Assembly (NCBI GenBank): GCA_965153355.1
Contig: OZ231127.1
Span: forward strand, 8,246,001 to 8,310,000
Source of the DNA: Flaccisagitta enflata
Taxonomy: Eukaryota; Chaetognatha; Sagittoidea; Aphragmophora
DNA: 64,000 nt
Direction of reading: 5' to 3'
The translations under genes and the position numbers were made by a program. The notes under the pieces were generated by a model that had not been told where the DNA came from, did no database searches, and saw only the letters and a list, made by a program, of their open reading frames with translations. Shown piece after piece: positions 24,232 through 34,911 of the stretch; positions within the stretch are counted from its first letter, which is position 1; every line of letters starts with the position of its first letter.

Positions 24232-25245
24232 TTTTGGGTGGCGGCATCAAAGGAGCCGATGACCTTTACTATCTTAAAAAAAAAGGTTCCAACCTGAAAA
24301 CAAGCATCAACTTTGGAGTAGTCCTGCTCGTAAACGAATAAAGCTACCGGCATGATTCGAGATTTGCCGGGCCAACTATAAGAAATATGTCCATACTTTG
24401 TGACAACAGTTTATCACTGATTCAAAGAGAAAAATATATCTATGGGTGTTTTGGCACTTTTTTCAGTTCACGCGCCATAAAAATAGCATTTCATCATTCC
24501 AGATTGAGCAACATCCCTTAGTGAAATTGTTAAATCAGTGTGACAGGGTGTGGACATATTTCTTATAGTTGGCCCCGCGAATCTCGAATTTGGCCTACCA
24601 CAACCAGATTGGTCTCATATTGAAGAGTTGCTTTAACTCTTTAAAATGTGACCCATCTGGGGTCTGTAGCTCAATTGGTTTGGGAGCAGCACTCCTCCAA
24701 AGTTGTTGCTAGTTCTAAGGTTGGAACCTTTTTTTTTTGGAAGATAGTACTTTCACTCAAGAGAAATATTTACTCCTCCTCCTCCTCCTTTCCCCATCTT
24801 GGGGTTAAAATCACAGCCTTAAACTCAAATCCTAGCCTTGGGCTCATATCTCAGCCCTGAAGCTCAAATCCTATGGTAGAGGCCTAAATCCCAGCAGTGA
24901 GGCCCAAACCCTAGTTTTGATGCCAAATTTCTCACCCTCAAAGCCCAACTTCCATCTCAAGGCCTAATGTCTCAAGAACTTAATTCCAGTCTTTAGGTCC
25001 AAATCCCATTATTACATCCTCAAGGTCCAAATCCCAGCCATGAGGCCCAAATCCCAGCCTAAAAGCTTTAATCTCAACCTTATGGCCATATCCCAGCCTA
25101 AAATTCCATGTAGGGCTCAAATCTCAATCTTGCAGACCTTAAGATTCCCCCTTTAGGTCCGCTGTTCCTCTCATCTTCTCATCCCCACATAAACAAAGTT
25201 AGGGGTATTGGGTGCGGCTCTCCATCTGACGCTTTTTCGACTTTT
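24232..25245 (+). mobile_element. Family-2 element with nested foldback and array
   Basis: The left end GGGTGGCGGCATCAAAGGAG-CCGATGACC is a diverged family-2 terminal repeat. The right end resembles the family-2 3' tail: GGGGTATTGGGTGCGG, CATCTGACGCTTTTTCGAC. Between them lie a foldback (24275-24737) whose outer arms contain GGTTCCAACCT/AGGTTGGAACC and whose inner arms contain AACTATAAGAAATATGTCCA and its inverse, and a degenerate 20-bp array. Confidence 0.5.
24790..25150. repeat. Degenerate array of about 20-bp units (family-2 type)
   Basis: Units resemble GGCCCAAATCCCAGCCT with many substitutions. The same unit forms the arrays at 57995-58490 and, inverted, at 59640-60200. Confidence 0.8.
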
Positions 25246-25719
25246 TTTCCTACTTCCTTTCCATTTCCTGCTCCATTTTCTGCTCCATTTTCTCCTTAAC
25301 TACCGCTCTTTTCGTTTTTTTTTCTTCATCTTGTCCTTTCTTAGTTCTAAGTAGAGTTTGGAGTTTCAAACAAAATCATCTAGTGGCATATAACGGAAGT
25401 ATAATTGAGATTATATGCATAGTAGGTTGCGTATAAGTGGAGTTTTTAGCCTAAAAAACGCTTTTTAACGTTTTTTTTACTAGTATCACAATTACAACTG
25501 ATTTTTAAGATGAAATGAGTTTCCCAGTGCCTGTGATGCATCGTTGACTCTTTAGGAGAATACTTAAGTAAAGCATGGTGGTGTTTTTTCATTAAAATTT
25601 GCTCATTTGCTTTTTGTCCATATCATAAAAGAAAATAGATGTTTTGTTGATATTTTCTAGTTATGGATTAGGATTATTGAGAGCATGGCCATCGTCATGC
25701 TATCTCCGTTTTATTACAG

Positions 25720-25731
25720 GGAGAGAGAGAG

Positions 25732-25820
<89 letters not shown>

Positions 25821-25936
25821 CAGACCAAGATCGACTTGAACAGAATAAAGGACAATTCATGAAAAAATGATTGGCCATTTGATTTTTTCTTTCCACTCAG
25901 TCTCATCTATGGGTCCTGTGATATTCTTTCCTTGTT

Positions 25937-26007
<71 letters not shown>

Positions 26008-26122
26008 AAGATCGATTTGGTCGTCACTTCATATAACCAGATGATCGATCTAACTAAAACAAATGGTCCACAAAAATCGGAAATGGCATTATTGCAGAGA
26101 GAGAGAGAGAGAGAGAGACTCA
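25720..26122. repeat. Cluster of (GA)n microsatellites
   Basis: GA runs at 25737-25818, 25941-26006 and 26096-26118 are separated by short unique spacers. Confidence 0.97.
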
Positions 26123-26199
26123 CAGACATAGACAAGAAGAACTTGATTCTGGACTCGTTTCAGCATTTCTTTTGGGAGGATACAATCTTGATATAAGCA

Positions 26200-27169
26200 T
26201 GAGGGAGAATCATCGATCATCTATTTTACCTTATTTTCTGTTTTATCAAAACAAATCAATTTGTGAAATATAAATTACTATGAAATATAATAAATGAAAT
26301 AATTACAATGAATTTGATTAACAAAATATGAGTATAAAGATGAAAAAAGTGACAACAGAATTATTAAAAGTATGGTACATTGAAAAAAAATCAGTAAAAA
26401 GTAATGAATACAATATAAAAATGAAAAATAAGAAATGAATAAAAATGAAAAATGAAAAATCAGAAATGAAAAGTAAAAATGATTAAAGTGAAAAGTGTAA
26501 AGTGTAGTGAAAAGTGAAAAGTGAAAAGTGAAAAGTGAATCATGAAATATGAAAACTGATGAAAAAAACAAAAATAAATAGAAATAAGAAATTAAAATAA
26601 TTTTTTGATGCTAGCAAAAAAGTTCTGGAAATCTTTACTAAATTTTCAAAATGATCACAGAAAATCCACTATGAATTCCCTAAATCTAACTACTCCTTCA
26701 TTGCCAAGTGAAAAACCATAAAAACGCCCATGGGAAACTCATTTTAGCGCCAAATACGTTTTTGCGTCTCATCTGCCACTTCCGGTAGAGGTGGCGTATA
26801 AAAAAGCGTATAGGTAAACTCTAGTTCTAAGTGCTGAGCTCAAAACAAAGTGTAAATTACTTTTGGTGTATTCATATTTCACAATCGTATCCAAGGGAAT
26901 GGTAAAGGAATTTTGACAACGACGTGAGGAATGACTGTAGGGTGATGTCTCTAACTCCCATCGGGGAAAAAACATTCGGAAAACTCGCGAAAAACACCTG
27001 ACGGATATTTGAGTACATAAAGGAGAATAAACAGAGGTACCGCTCTGAACCATCACATCACTATCGTGAAATCCATTCCGCTCTTACACATCTTTTGGTA
27101 CAGCATTTTATTTCATCTCTCCGATGACTAACTTTTTATCTATCATAGTCCAGGTTGTTGAAGAAAGGA
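26200..27169. other. AT-rich stretch with A-rich tandem motifs
   Basis: From 26280 to 26580 the sequence is dominated by AATGAAAA/GTGAAAA motifs (GAAAAGTGAAAAGTGAAAAG near 26510-26540). From 26600 to 27169 nothing specific is seen. No gene is supported. Confidence 0.6.
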
Positions 27170-27753
27170 CTTGGCTTTTCTGGAACAAAGCTTGAAAATT
27201 TGCCCACAAATATTTAAAGTCATGTAGATCATGATAATGATAGGTGCAGGTCAAAAAAAATTGAGCACCTATCTTAAAAATTCCTTTAAGATTTTTAGCA
27301 TTGTGCCATCGCCAAACCGCAAGAGTGAGGACAGTGAAATTCTATGAGCTGAAAAATATGTATTTTGTACATATGCATACCAATTTTCAGCTCTCTAGCT
27401 TTATTAGAAGCAGCAATATAGCCGATTTACTTTTGTATATAAAAACTGCATTTTTTTGAAAAAAGGGCATTTTTGATAAAAATGCACCAAAAGTAAATCG
27501 GCTATATCTATGCTTCTAATAAAGCTAAAGAGCTGAAATTTGGTATCAACATGTAAGAAATACATATTTTTTTGCTGAAAAAATTGTATTGCCCTCACTT
27601 TCGCGGTTTGGCGAAGGCATGATTTTAAAAATTTCAAAGTCATTTTAAAGATAGGTGCTCAAATTTTTTTGACCTACACCTATCATTATTATGATCCACA
27701 TAACTTTAGATACTTGTATGCAAATTTTCAAGCTTTGTTCTGGAAAAGCTGAG
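27170..27753. repeat. Long imperfect palindrome (foldback), arms about 290 bp
   Basis: The left arm begins GGCTTTTCTGGAACAAAGCT and the right arm ends with its near-complement. Inner landmarks such as GATAGGTGCAGGTCAAAAAA and TAAATCGGCTATAT occur in both arms in inverse order. The centre is near 27462. It is probably a foldback transposable element or a MITE-like inverted duplication. No target duplication was identified. Confidence 0.85.
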
Positions 27754-27796
27754 TTTGCTCAATTTCATGCATCAACAGACTGGACTATCATCTATT

Positions 27797-27836
27797 TATC
27801 TATCTATCTACCTAACTATCTATGTATCTATCTATG

Positions 27837-27922
<86 letters not shown>

Positions 27923-27940
27923 ACTATCTGTCTCCCTGTC
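27797..27940. repeat. (ATCT)n microsatellite
   Basis: ATCT units with a few ATGT and AACT variants at the edges. Confidence 0.97.
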
Positions 27941-28121
27941 AAGCTATACCTCTCAATCTTTAATTCTTGCTTGTTGTGCTCAAACTATAATGAATCAGCT
28001 TGGTAAGCGTGGTAAGTATGTTAAACTCTCAAGCGAATAAAAATGCATCAACTAATGATAGAAACGTCAAAGGGGGTCTTTTTGATGGTTTGATGGATCT
28101 AGCATTTGTAATTAGGCTCAC

Positions 28122-28246
28122 CTTATCGCATGTGATGTCGAGAGTAAGCGTCGAGGTGCTGCCGTAAAACCGGAAACAAAGCTCGTTCTTCGAAAAGTTG
28201 ACGCTGTTGTTACCAACGCGTATCTCGAAGTCGTGAAGCCTCTCAG
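28122..28246 (-). CDS. Internal exon of an F5/8C / fucolectin-like protein
   Basis: On the minus strand the exon is bounded by acceptor TTTACAG and donor AAG|GTGAGC. It is 125 bp, entering in phase such that two bases complete a codon and leaving in phase 0. The translation shows ERLHDFEIRVGNNSV, then NELCFRF and LTLDITCDK. The RLxxFEIRVG motif and the two Cys residues (in ELCF and ITCD) are characteristic of the middle of the fucolectin/F5/8C fold. It splices in frame to 21862-21960. The domain order fits one lectin-like gene on the minus strand. Identity of the ligand cannot be told. Confidence 0.75.
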
Positions 28247-28255
28247 CTGTAAACG

Positions 28256-28260
<5 letters not shown>

Positions 28261-28340
<80 letters not shown>
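28261..28340. repeat. (GA)n microsatellite
   Basis: An uninterrupted GA run of 80 bp, 14 bp upstream (in gene sense) of the exon at 28122-28246, within its putative polypyrimidine region. On the gene strand it reads (CT)n. Confidence 0.97.
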
Positions 28341-28344
<4 letters not shown>

Positions 28345-28422
28345 AGATTAGTTGATGGAGAAGGCCAAGTAGGCCAAAAAGTGCGCCAAGTGGATCATCA
28401 AAAGTTAGCTTCAACAACCGAC

Positions 28423-28453
28423 CGATCAACGGACACGACTTGATATGGCGGAC
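28423..28453 (-). CDS. Possible 31-bp exon of the lectin-like gene
   Basis: A long T-run ending ACAG precedes 31 bases encoding VRHIKSCPLI plus one base. The remaining base pairs with the two-base overhang of the next exon to give a continuous frame (...CPLI-A-ERLHDFEIRVG). In fucolectins an NR-x-DCC-type motif sits here; the KSCPL seen would be a variant lacking the usual Arg. The donor (GTCGGT) is weak. It is proposed only because both phases fit. Confidence 0.3.
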
Positions 28454-28544
28454 CTGTAAAAAAAAAGACATATTTTTCGAACTTCCTATGTTTCACTCTT
28501 TCGACTGGCGAATTTCATAAAGACGAATCGCAGTCATATGAATA

Positions 28545-28640
28545 CACTTTTTTTATAAGAGACTTTTTTTATAAGAGACATGAGGCTGAGATTCTCTGAA
28601 AATTTAAGAACAAAATAAAAGACATCTCAGGTTGACTTTT
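28545..28640. mobile_element. Family-3 element end
   Basis: TA-CACTTTTTTTATAAGAGAC, a second TTTATAAGAGAC and CATGAGGCTGAGATTCTC repeat the left end of 641-1114. A matching right end was not found. The stretch 28640-29090 has no recognisable feature. Confidence 0.5.
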
Positions 28641-29091
28641 GCCTCAGCTAAATTTTTGGGCATAGGCCGGGAAAGAAATGCAAGAAAGAAAGAAGGAGGG
28701 AAAGAAAGAAAAAAAGAAGGAAAAAGAGAGAAAGTAAAAAAGAACAATGTGTTTTCAACTGTTAAGTGCAGAGCAAAATGCCAAATTTTCAACTTTGTCT
28801 GCGTTAACGTTGGAAAGCGTTAGAAAAACTTTTTTTGTCGTTGCGGTAGGTGGATAAAACCTCGGGTTGCATATTGCAGTTACATGCTTCAAACTCGCCA
28901 ACAGGGGTTCATAAAACAAGAAAAGAATCATTCTCAGCCTCTATGCTTTCTTATTATCTATGACGAAAAGAAAGACCCGAGGACTATGCAAATAGGCAAG
29001 TATGAATAAGTCTTTTCTTCAATCGTTTCACTTCCAAACACGTTTGCGTTGCGTTTGAAGGGATAGAATATAAAGAAATATGAATTCTTAC

Positions 29092-29145
29092 AGCTAGAAT
29101 TAAGTGAATCCGTCCGGCATCAAGCGTCGGATGTTGATGATGATG
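29092..29145 (-). CDS. Possible upstream exon of the lectin-like gene
   Basis: On the minus strand an open segment ends at a good donor (GCT|GTAAGAATT). Its last codons read HHHQHPTLDAGRIHLILA. In phase it would continue into VRHI of the candidate exon at 28423-28453, and the combination resembles the H...P..VDLG..Y.I..V segment of F5/8C/fucolectin domains. The 5' boundary is uncertain (an AG lies just before the first CAT), and the frame is open further upstream. No start codon or signal peptide was found in the window. Confidence 0.35.
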
Positions 29146-29342
29146 CTTGACAGCCTTGACTCTCTTTCCAAGGAGGGTGTCACTCCGATACTGCGCCTGA
29201 TTCAGCCTACTAAGTGCTATACTCGGATACTATGAAGACGCCCTTGAAAACATGATTATTACTTCGTCCGTTGAAGTGAATGTTTGGTTTCCAACACTGC
29301 CCCTTGCTGACCTACACGCGCATGAACAGTCCATATTGCCGG

Positions 29343-29455
29343 TTTTTTAGGTGCGACAAAGCACCTCTATAACTGGCTGAATCCGTTGGTTGGTTGGTCT
29401 GTTGGTAACGCATTCGTTCGACGATCCACTCGTCGCACCTTATTGGCCTACCACG
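29343..29455 (+). mobile_element. Family-1 short element, AGGTGC-type copy
   Basis: 5': TTTTTTAGGTGCGACAAAGC-ACCTCTATAA, folding AGGTGC/GCACCT, then GTTGGTTGGTTGGTCTG units. 3': CGTCGCACCTTATTGGCC. The 3' arm GTCGCACCT is inverse to the 5' arm AGGTGCGAC, so all arms are of the AGGTGC type. The distal 3' boundary merges with the neighbouring element. Confidence 0.7.
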
Positions 29456-29635
29456 CGAATAAAAACAAAGGCCAAGAGATGTCCAATAGATGCGTCCTCC
29501 TTAGATATTTTATATTTCTTTTATATTTCATATCTTTTTATATACAAATTATTAAGATATAAAGATATTAAGATATAATGATATGAAGATATAAAGATAT
29601 TGAGATAAAGAGAAAAATATAAACTGATTCCTACC

Positions 29636-29815
29636 TCCCCCACGCCTCCCCCCACCCCCCTACGCCCCCTAACCCCCCACGCCTCCCCACCCCCCACGCC
29701 CCCCCTCCCCACGCCCCCAAACTCCCCACGCCCCCCACCCCCCGAACCCCCAACGCCCCCCCAACTCCCCACGCCTCCCCCCCACGCCTCCCCACCCCCC
29801 ACGCCCCACACCTCG
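29636..29815. repeat. C-rich array, ACGCCCCCC units
   Basis: About 180 bp of CCCCACGCCTCCCC-type units. The minus strand is a dense series of G-runs and could form G-quadruplexes. Confidence 0.9.
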
Positions 29816-30123
29816 TCGCAAAGAGACATGAAGAGACTTGGAGAGACATGAAGAAACATGAGGAAACATGAGGAGACATGAGAAACATGAGAGACATGAA
29901 GAGACATAAGAGACATAAGAGATATAAGTGACATAAGAAAAAAAAGAGACATAGGAGAAATAAGAGAAAAAATAGAAATAAGAGAAATAAGCGACATAAG
30001 AGACGTTAGAGACATATAAGAGACATATAAGAGACATATAAGAGACATATAGGAGACAAAAGAGACATATGAGACAGGAGAAATAAGAGAAAAGATAGAA
30101 ATAAGAGAAATAAGAGAAAATAA
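29816..30123. repeat. GAGACATAA array, left part
   Basis: Units such as GAGACATAAGAGACATAAGA and AGACATATAAGAGACATATA. The same array continues at 31936-32150 on the other side of the inserted element, showing that one array was split. Confidence 0.85.
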
Positions 30124-30154
30124 GCCTAACAGGCCAACAGTCGCGTGCTAAGTT

Positions 30155-31455
30155 ACACAAAACTACACAACTTCATACTACACACAACTACATACTTAAC
30201 ATACTACATACTTAACATACTACATACTTACTACATACTTACATACTGCATACTTACTTACATACATACTTACATACTTACATAATTACATACTTACCTA
30301 ATTACATGCTTACATATTTAAATACTTACATATTTACATACTTACATACATACATACTTACATATTTACTTACATACTTACATACATACTACATACTTAC
30401 ATACTTACATACATACTTACATACTTACATACATACTTGCTTACATACTTACATACTTACTTACTTACATACTTACATATTTACTTACATACTTACATAC
30501 ATACTACATACTTACATACTTACATACATACTTACATACATACTTACATACATACTTGCTTACATACTTACTTACTTACTTACTTACATACTTACATACT
30601 TACTTACTTACTTACATACTTATATACTTATATACATACTTACATACATACATATGTACATACATACAGTAGAACCCCGCCTCATCGGTCCCATTGGGAC
30701 TGAAGATTTTTCACCTTTATCTCAGGATAACCTTTAAAGAGAGGTGGAATCACATTAAAAACTATCATTTGGGACCTCAAAATGTTGACCTTTATTGATG
30801 GGGAACCTTTAAAAGAGGGGCTGTTATTGCGGGGTTCCACTGTACATACATACATACATACTTACTTACATACTTACCTACATACATACTTACATACTTA
30901 CATATTTACATACTTACATACATACCTACATACATACTTACTTACATACATACATACTTACATACCTACATACTTACATAATTACTTACATAATTACTTA
31001 CATACTTACCTACATACTCACATACTTACGTACTTACATACTTACATACATACTTATTTACATACTTACATACTTACATACTTACATACTTACCTACATA
31101 CTCACATACTTACATACTTACGTACTTACATACTTACATACTTACATACTTACATACTTACATACTTACCCACATACTTACATACTTACCTACATACTCA
31201 CATACTCACATACTCACATACTCATACTTACATACTTACATACTTACATACATATTCACATACTTACATACTTACACACTTACATACTTACTTACTTACA
31301 TATGTACCTACATACTCACATACTTACGTACTTACATACTTACATACAAACTTACATACTTACATACATACCTACATACTCACATACTTACATACTTACG
31401 TACTTACATACTTACATACTTATATACTTACCTACATACTCACATACTTACATAC
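30155..31455. repeat. (TACATACT)n-type tetranucleotide array
   Basis: Over 1.1 kb of TACA/TACT units in variable order, split at 30667-30842 by a MITE. Long open frames here are artefacts. Confidence 0.97.
30667..30842. mobile_element. pogo/Tigger-like MITE with TA duplication
   Basis: Ends are CAGTAGAACCCCGCC and GCGGGGTTCCACTG, imperfect inverted repeats, each flanked by TA (30665-30666, 30843-30844). Length is 176 bp with no coding capacity. CAGT-GAACC-type ends plus a TA duplication are typical of pogo-group Tc1/mariner elements. The subgroup is inferred from the ends only. Confidence 0.8.
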
Positions 31456-31539
31456 TGTCTCTGAAAGTTACATACTACAACCTCATACTACAACTTCATA
31501 AAGTCTGTCCCAAAAAAAGTTACATTCTGAACCAATAAC

Positions 31540-31850
31540 GAGTGTCCAATAAAAAGTTGACAAAATACCCAAAATAAACCAAAAATACCCAATGATACCC
31601 AAAAATACCCAAAATACCCAAATATACCCAAAATACCCAAAAACACCTAAAGATACCCATTTATACTCAACAATACTCAAAAATACCCAAAAGTACCCAA
31701 AAATATATGATAGTACCCTAAAATACCTTAAGTACTTAAAATAACTTAAGTACCCTAAAATACCCTGAAGTACCCTAAAGTACCCAGAAATACCCTAGAG
31801 TACCTTAAAATACCTTAAAAAACCTTAAAAAGTCATAGTTTTAAAAACGT
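31540..31850. repeat. AAATACCC array
   Basis: Units such as CCAAAAATACCCAAAATACC drift to TACCCTAAAATACC and TACCTTAAAA. It lies inside the family-1 element between the TACATACT array and the GGTCGGTAGGTCGG block. Confidence 0.85.
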
Positions 31851-31935
31851 GACCTACCGACCGACCTACCGACCTACCGACCGACCTACCGACCGACACG
31901 GCAAGGTGTAGAGTCGCGTGCACGCGACTAAAAAA

Positions 31936-32150
31936 GAAATAAGAGAAATAAGAGACATAAGAGACGATAGAGACATAAGAGACATTTAAGAGACATATAA
32001 GAGACATATAGGAGACAAAAGAGACATATGAGACATAAGAGACATAAGAAACAAAGGAGATATAAGAGATATAAGAGATATAAGAGACATGAAGAGACAT
32101 TAAGAGAAATGAAGAGAAAACCCTAAAATTTGCCTTCAGAAAATTTCCTA
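31936..32150. repeat. GAGACATAA array, right part
   Basis: A continuation of the array at 29816-30123 after the inserted element. Confidence 0.85.
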
Positions 32151-32433
32151 TCACGGATCTTCATACATACATACGTACAGAGCCTCTTATAGAGATGCGA
32201 GGACGCATCTAAAAAAAACAAAAAAAACGCACCCCTTTATTTATGAATGGAACAGATAAAAAGAATTATTTTAACTATCTTAAGTTAAGTCATTTTTGAA
32301 AATTTTCAAAAAATCTTTCATTCTAGACCAACCCCAGGTCTATATCTCAAACGGTTTAGAAGCTTGAGCTTTGCAAAGAGAAGCACTATTTTGCAAAAAT
32401 GCACTTTTTACATAAGGATTGCAAAACTGAAAA

Positions 32434-33610
32434 AGGTACAGTACCTTCCGAGCAAATCCGGCTTAAACTGGAGGATTAATTTTTGTAACCTTAATTTTAT
32501 TTCATTTTTTTTTATCAACCTAATTAAAGGATACTTAATTCCTTGAACATATTTGGCTGTTAAAAAAAATAACTCCTGAAATCAAAGTCTATGAATGCAT
32601 CAATTTGAAGTGTTTTAACCCAGATCATTAGATTTGGCAGAGAATTTAATCTATCCTAGACAAAAAGAACAGCTCAATCAGACATTTTTTACAATTTCTA
32701 CAGCTATTTTAAGTTTTAAAGGACAATTGTCTCAAAACAATTTAAGAAAATTGTCCTTGAAAACTATAAATGGCTAAAAAATTTAAAATAATAATCTGAT
32801 TGAGCTGTTCTTATTGCCTAGGATAGGTAAAATTTTCTGCTGAATCCAATGGTCTGGGTTAGAACACTCCAAATTGTTGTCTTCATGCACTTTGATTTCA
32901 CAAGTTATTTTTTTGAAAGCAAAATATGTTCAAGGAATTAAGTATCCTTTAATAAGGTTAGATACAAAAAAATAAAGTTTGGGAAATAAAATAAAAATAC
33001 ACTGTCTTCAGATCGGATTGTGAAATGCAAAACCTTTATAGCTCCTTAACTATTAAGAAAAAAATCATAAAATTTTGAATTAATATTAGTAACATGTGAC
33101 GGTTTTTGCACGACAAAGCTCAGATCATAGTATAGAAAACTTGAGGGGAAAACAAAATATTGAATGAAAACCCATTTCTAATTAAGATCAATTTTTCCTC
33201 ATTTCTTTAGAAAGGAGTTGTCTTTAATTGCTTGAAATTGCATTGCATTTCAATAAAAACTCAAGGATTTATTTTCGATGACAGATGTTGACTTATGTAT
33301 TACCTATTTGCTGCATATTCTGAGAAAAAAACATCACCTTAAAAAAAAAACAGGTAAAAAAATCATTTTGCTTAAAAAATAGATGTTCTTTCAATATTTT
33401 GTTTCCCCCTCACCTTTTCTATATTATGATCTGAGCTTTTTCATGCAAAAACCGTCATATGTTAACAATATTCACTGAAAATTTCATGATTTTTTTCCAA
33501 GTAGTTTAGGAGCTATAATGGTTTTGCATTTCACAGTCCGATCCGAAGACGGTGTAACAAAAATTAATCCTCCAGTTTTAGCCGGGTTTGCTCGGAAGGT
33601 ACTGTAACAT
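32434..33610. repeat. Nested palindromes: two foldbacks inside one inverted pair
   Basis: The outer inverted pair is GTACCTTCCGAGCAAATCCG / TTGCTCGGAAGGTAC, continuing with CTGGAGGATTAATTTTTG and its inverse. Inside lie two separate imperfect palindromes: one centred near 32745 (GGATACTTAATTCCTTGAAC arms) and one centred near 33280 (GCTCAGATCATAGTATAGAA arms). No coding capacity. Confidence 0.8.
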
Positions 33611-33641
33611 TTCTACCCAAACTAATGCCATCTCTAAACAA

Positions 33642-34911
33642 AACAAGGCCAACACCTATAAGTCGCGTGCAGGACAAAAATAACTGAACTGACCTGACTC
33701 CTTATTGTATCTTTTTATTGAAAATCAGACGTAAATGCAACCCAAACTTGACCCAAACCAGAATCAAACCAGACTCAAACCAGACTCAAACCAGACTCAA
33801 ACCAGACTCAAACCAGAATTAAACCAGACCGAAACCAGGCCGAAACCAGACCTAAACCAGACCAAAATCAGACCCAAACCAGACCTTAACCAGACCTAAA
33901 CCAGCAGATTTAAACCAGCAGACTTTAACCAGCAGACTTAACCCATTAGATTTAAACCAGCAGACTTTAACCAGCAGATTTAAACCAGCAGATTTAAACC
34001 AGCAGACTTTAACCATCAGACTTTACCCAGCAGACTTTAACCAGCAGACTTTAACCAGCAGACTTTAACCAAAAATGACCAAAAATGACCAAAAATGACC
34101 AAAAATGACCAAAAATGACCAAAATGACCAAAATGACCAAAATGACCAAAAATGACCAAAAATGACCAAAAATGACCAAAAATGACCAAAATGACCAAAA
34201 ATGACCAAAAATGACCAAAATGACCAAAAATGACCAAAATGACCAAAATGACCAAAATGACCAAAATGACCAAAATGACCAAAAATGACCAAAAATGACC
34301 AAAAATGACCAAAAATGACCAAAAGTGACCAAAATGACCAAAAATGACCAAAAATGACCAAAAATGACCAAAAATGACCAAAAATGACCAAAATGACCAA
34401 AATGACCAAAATGACCAAAATGACCAAAATGACCAAAATGACCAAAATGACCAAAAATGACCAAAAATGACCAAAATGACAGAAAATGACAGAAAATGAC
34501 CAAAAATGACAGAAAATGACCAAAAATGACCAAAAATGACCAAAAATGACCAAAATGACCAAAATGACCAAATGACCAAACGACCAAATGACCAAAACGA
34601 CCAAAATGACCAAAATGACTAAATGACTAAAATGACCAAAAATAATCAAAAATGACCAAAATCACCAAAATGACCAAAATGACCAAAATGACCAAAATGA
34701 CCAAAAATGACCAAAAATAACCAAAAATGACTAAAAGCAACCAATAATTCCCAAAAACAACAAAAAAATGACTCAAAATAACTGCAGACGACCCAAAAAG
34801 ACAAAAAAAAGCAAAGTGTTACCGACCGACCGACGGACCGACCGACCGACCGACCGACCGACCGACCGACCGACGGAGCGGGTTGTAGAGTCGCGTGCAC
34901 GCGACTAAAAA
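33642..34911 (-). mobile_element. Family-1 element with private arrays
   Basis: Minus-strand 5' end at 34911: TTTTTAGTCGCGTGCACGCG-ACTCTACAACCCGC, then GTCGGTCGG units. 3' end at 33642: TGCACGCGACTTATAGGTGT-TGGCCTTGTTT, with the inverse arm. The interior is a CCAAAAATGA array (34065-34740), a CCAGCAGACTTTAA array (33895-34065) and a CCAGACTCAAA array (33750-33895). Length is 1270 bp. Confidence 0.75.
34065..34740. repeat. CCAAAAATGA array
   Basis: More than 60 units of 9-10 bp differing in A-run length, with rare GACAGAAA variants. Three frames are open across it on the minus strand because the units lack stops. This is not a gene. Confidence 0.95.

Larger units (their letters stand above)
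30124..31935 (-). mobile_element. Family-1 element inserted into the GAGACATAA array
   Basis: Minus-strand 5' end at 31935: TTTTTTAGTCGCGTGCACGC-GACTCTACACC, then GTCGGTCGGTAGGTCGG. 3' end at 30124: AGCACGCGACTGTTGGCC-TGTTAGGC with a GCCT/AGGC stem. The flanks on both sides are AAGAGAAATAAG array sequence, so the ends are well defined and no extra duplication is needed. Inside are an AAATACCC array (31545-31830) and a large TACATACT array holding a MITE. Confidence 0.75.
29464..32218 (-). mobile_element. Family-1 element, AGATGC-type, carrying nested insertions
   Basis: On the minus strand the 5' end (32218 side) reads TTTTTTTTAGATGCGTCCTC-GCATCTCTATAAGAGGCTCT. The 3' end (29464 side) reads GGAGGACGCATCTATT, then ...TTGGCCTTTGTT. 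Hairpin and inverse arm share GCATCT/AGATGC, a variant seen in no other copy here, which pairs the two distant ends. The interior is a C-rich array, a GAGACATAA array, and a second complete family-1 element (30124-31935). Confidence 0.65.

Noticed and set aside
30306-31501. Open frames of up to about 240 codons rich in Tyr, Leu, Thr and His
   Set aside because: Translations of the TACATACT array, with a MITE in the middle. There is no coding signal.
34037-34649. Long minus-strand open frames of about 180-195 codons in three frames
   Set aside because: They are translations of the CCAAAAATGA array, open only because the unit has no stop in those frames.
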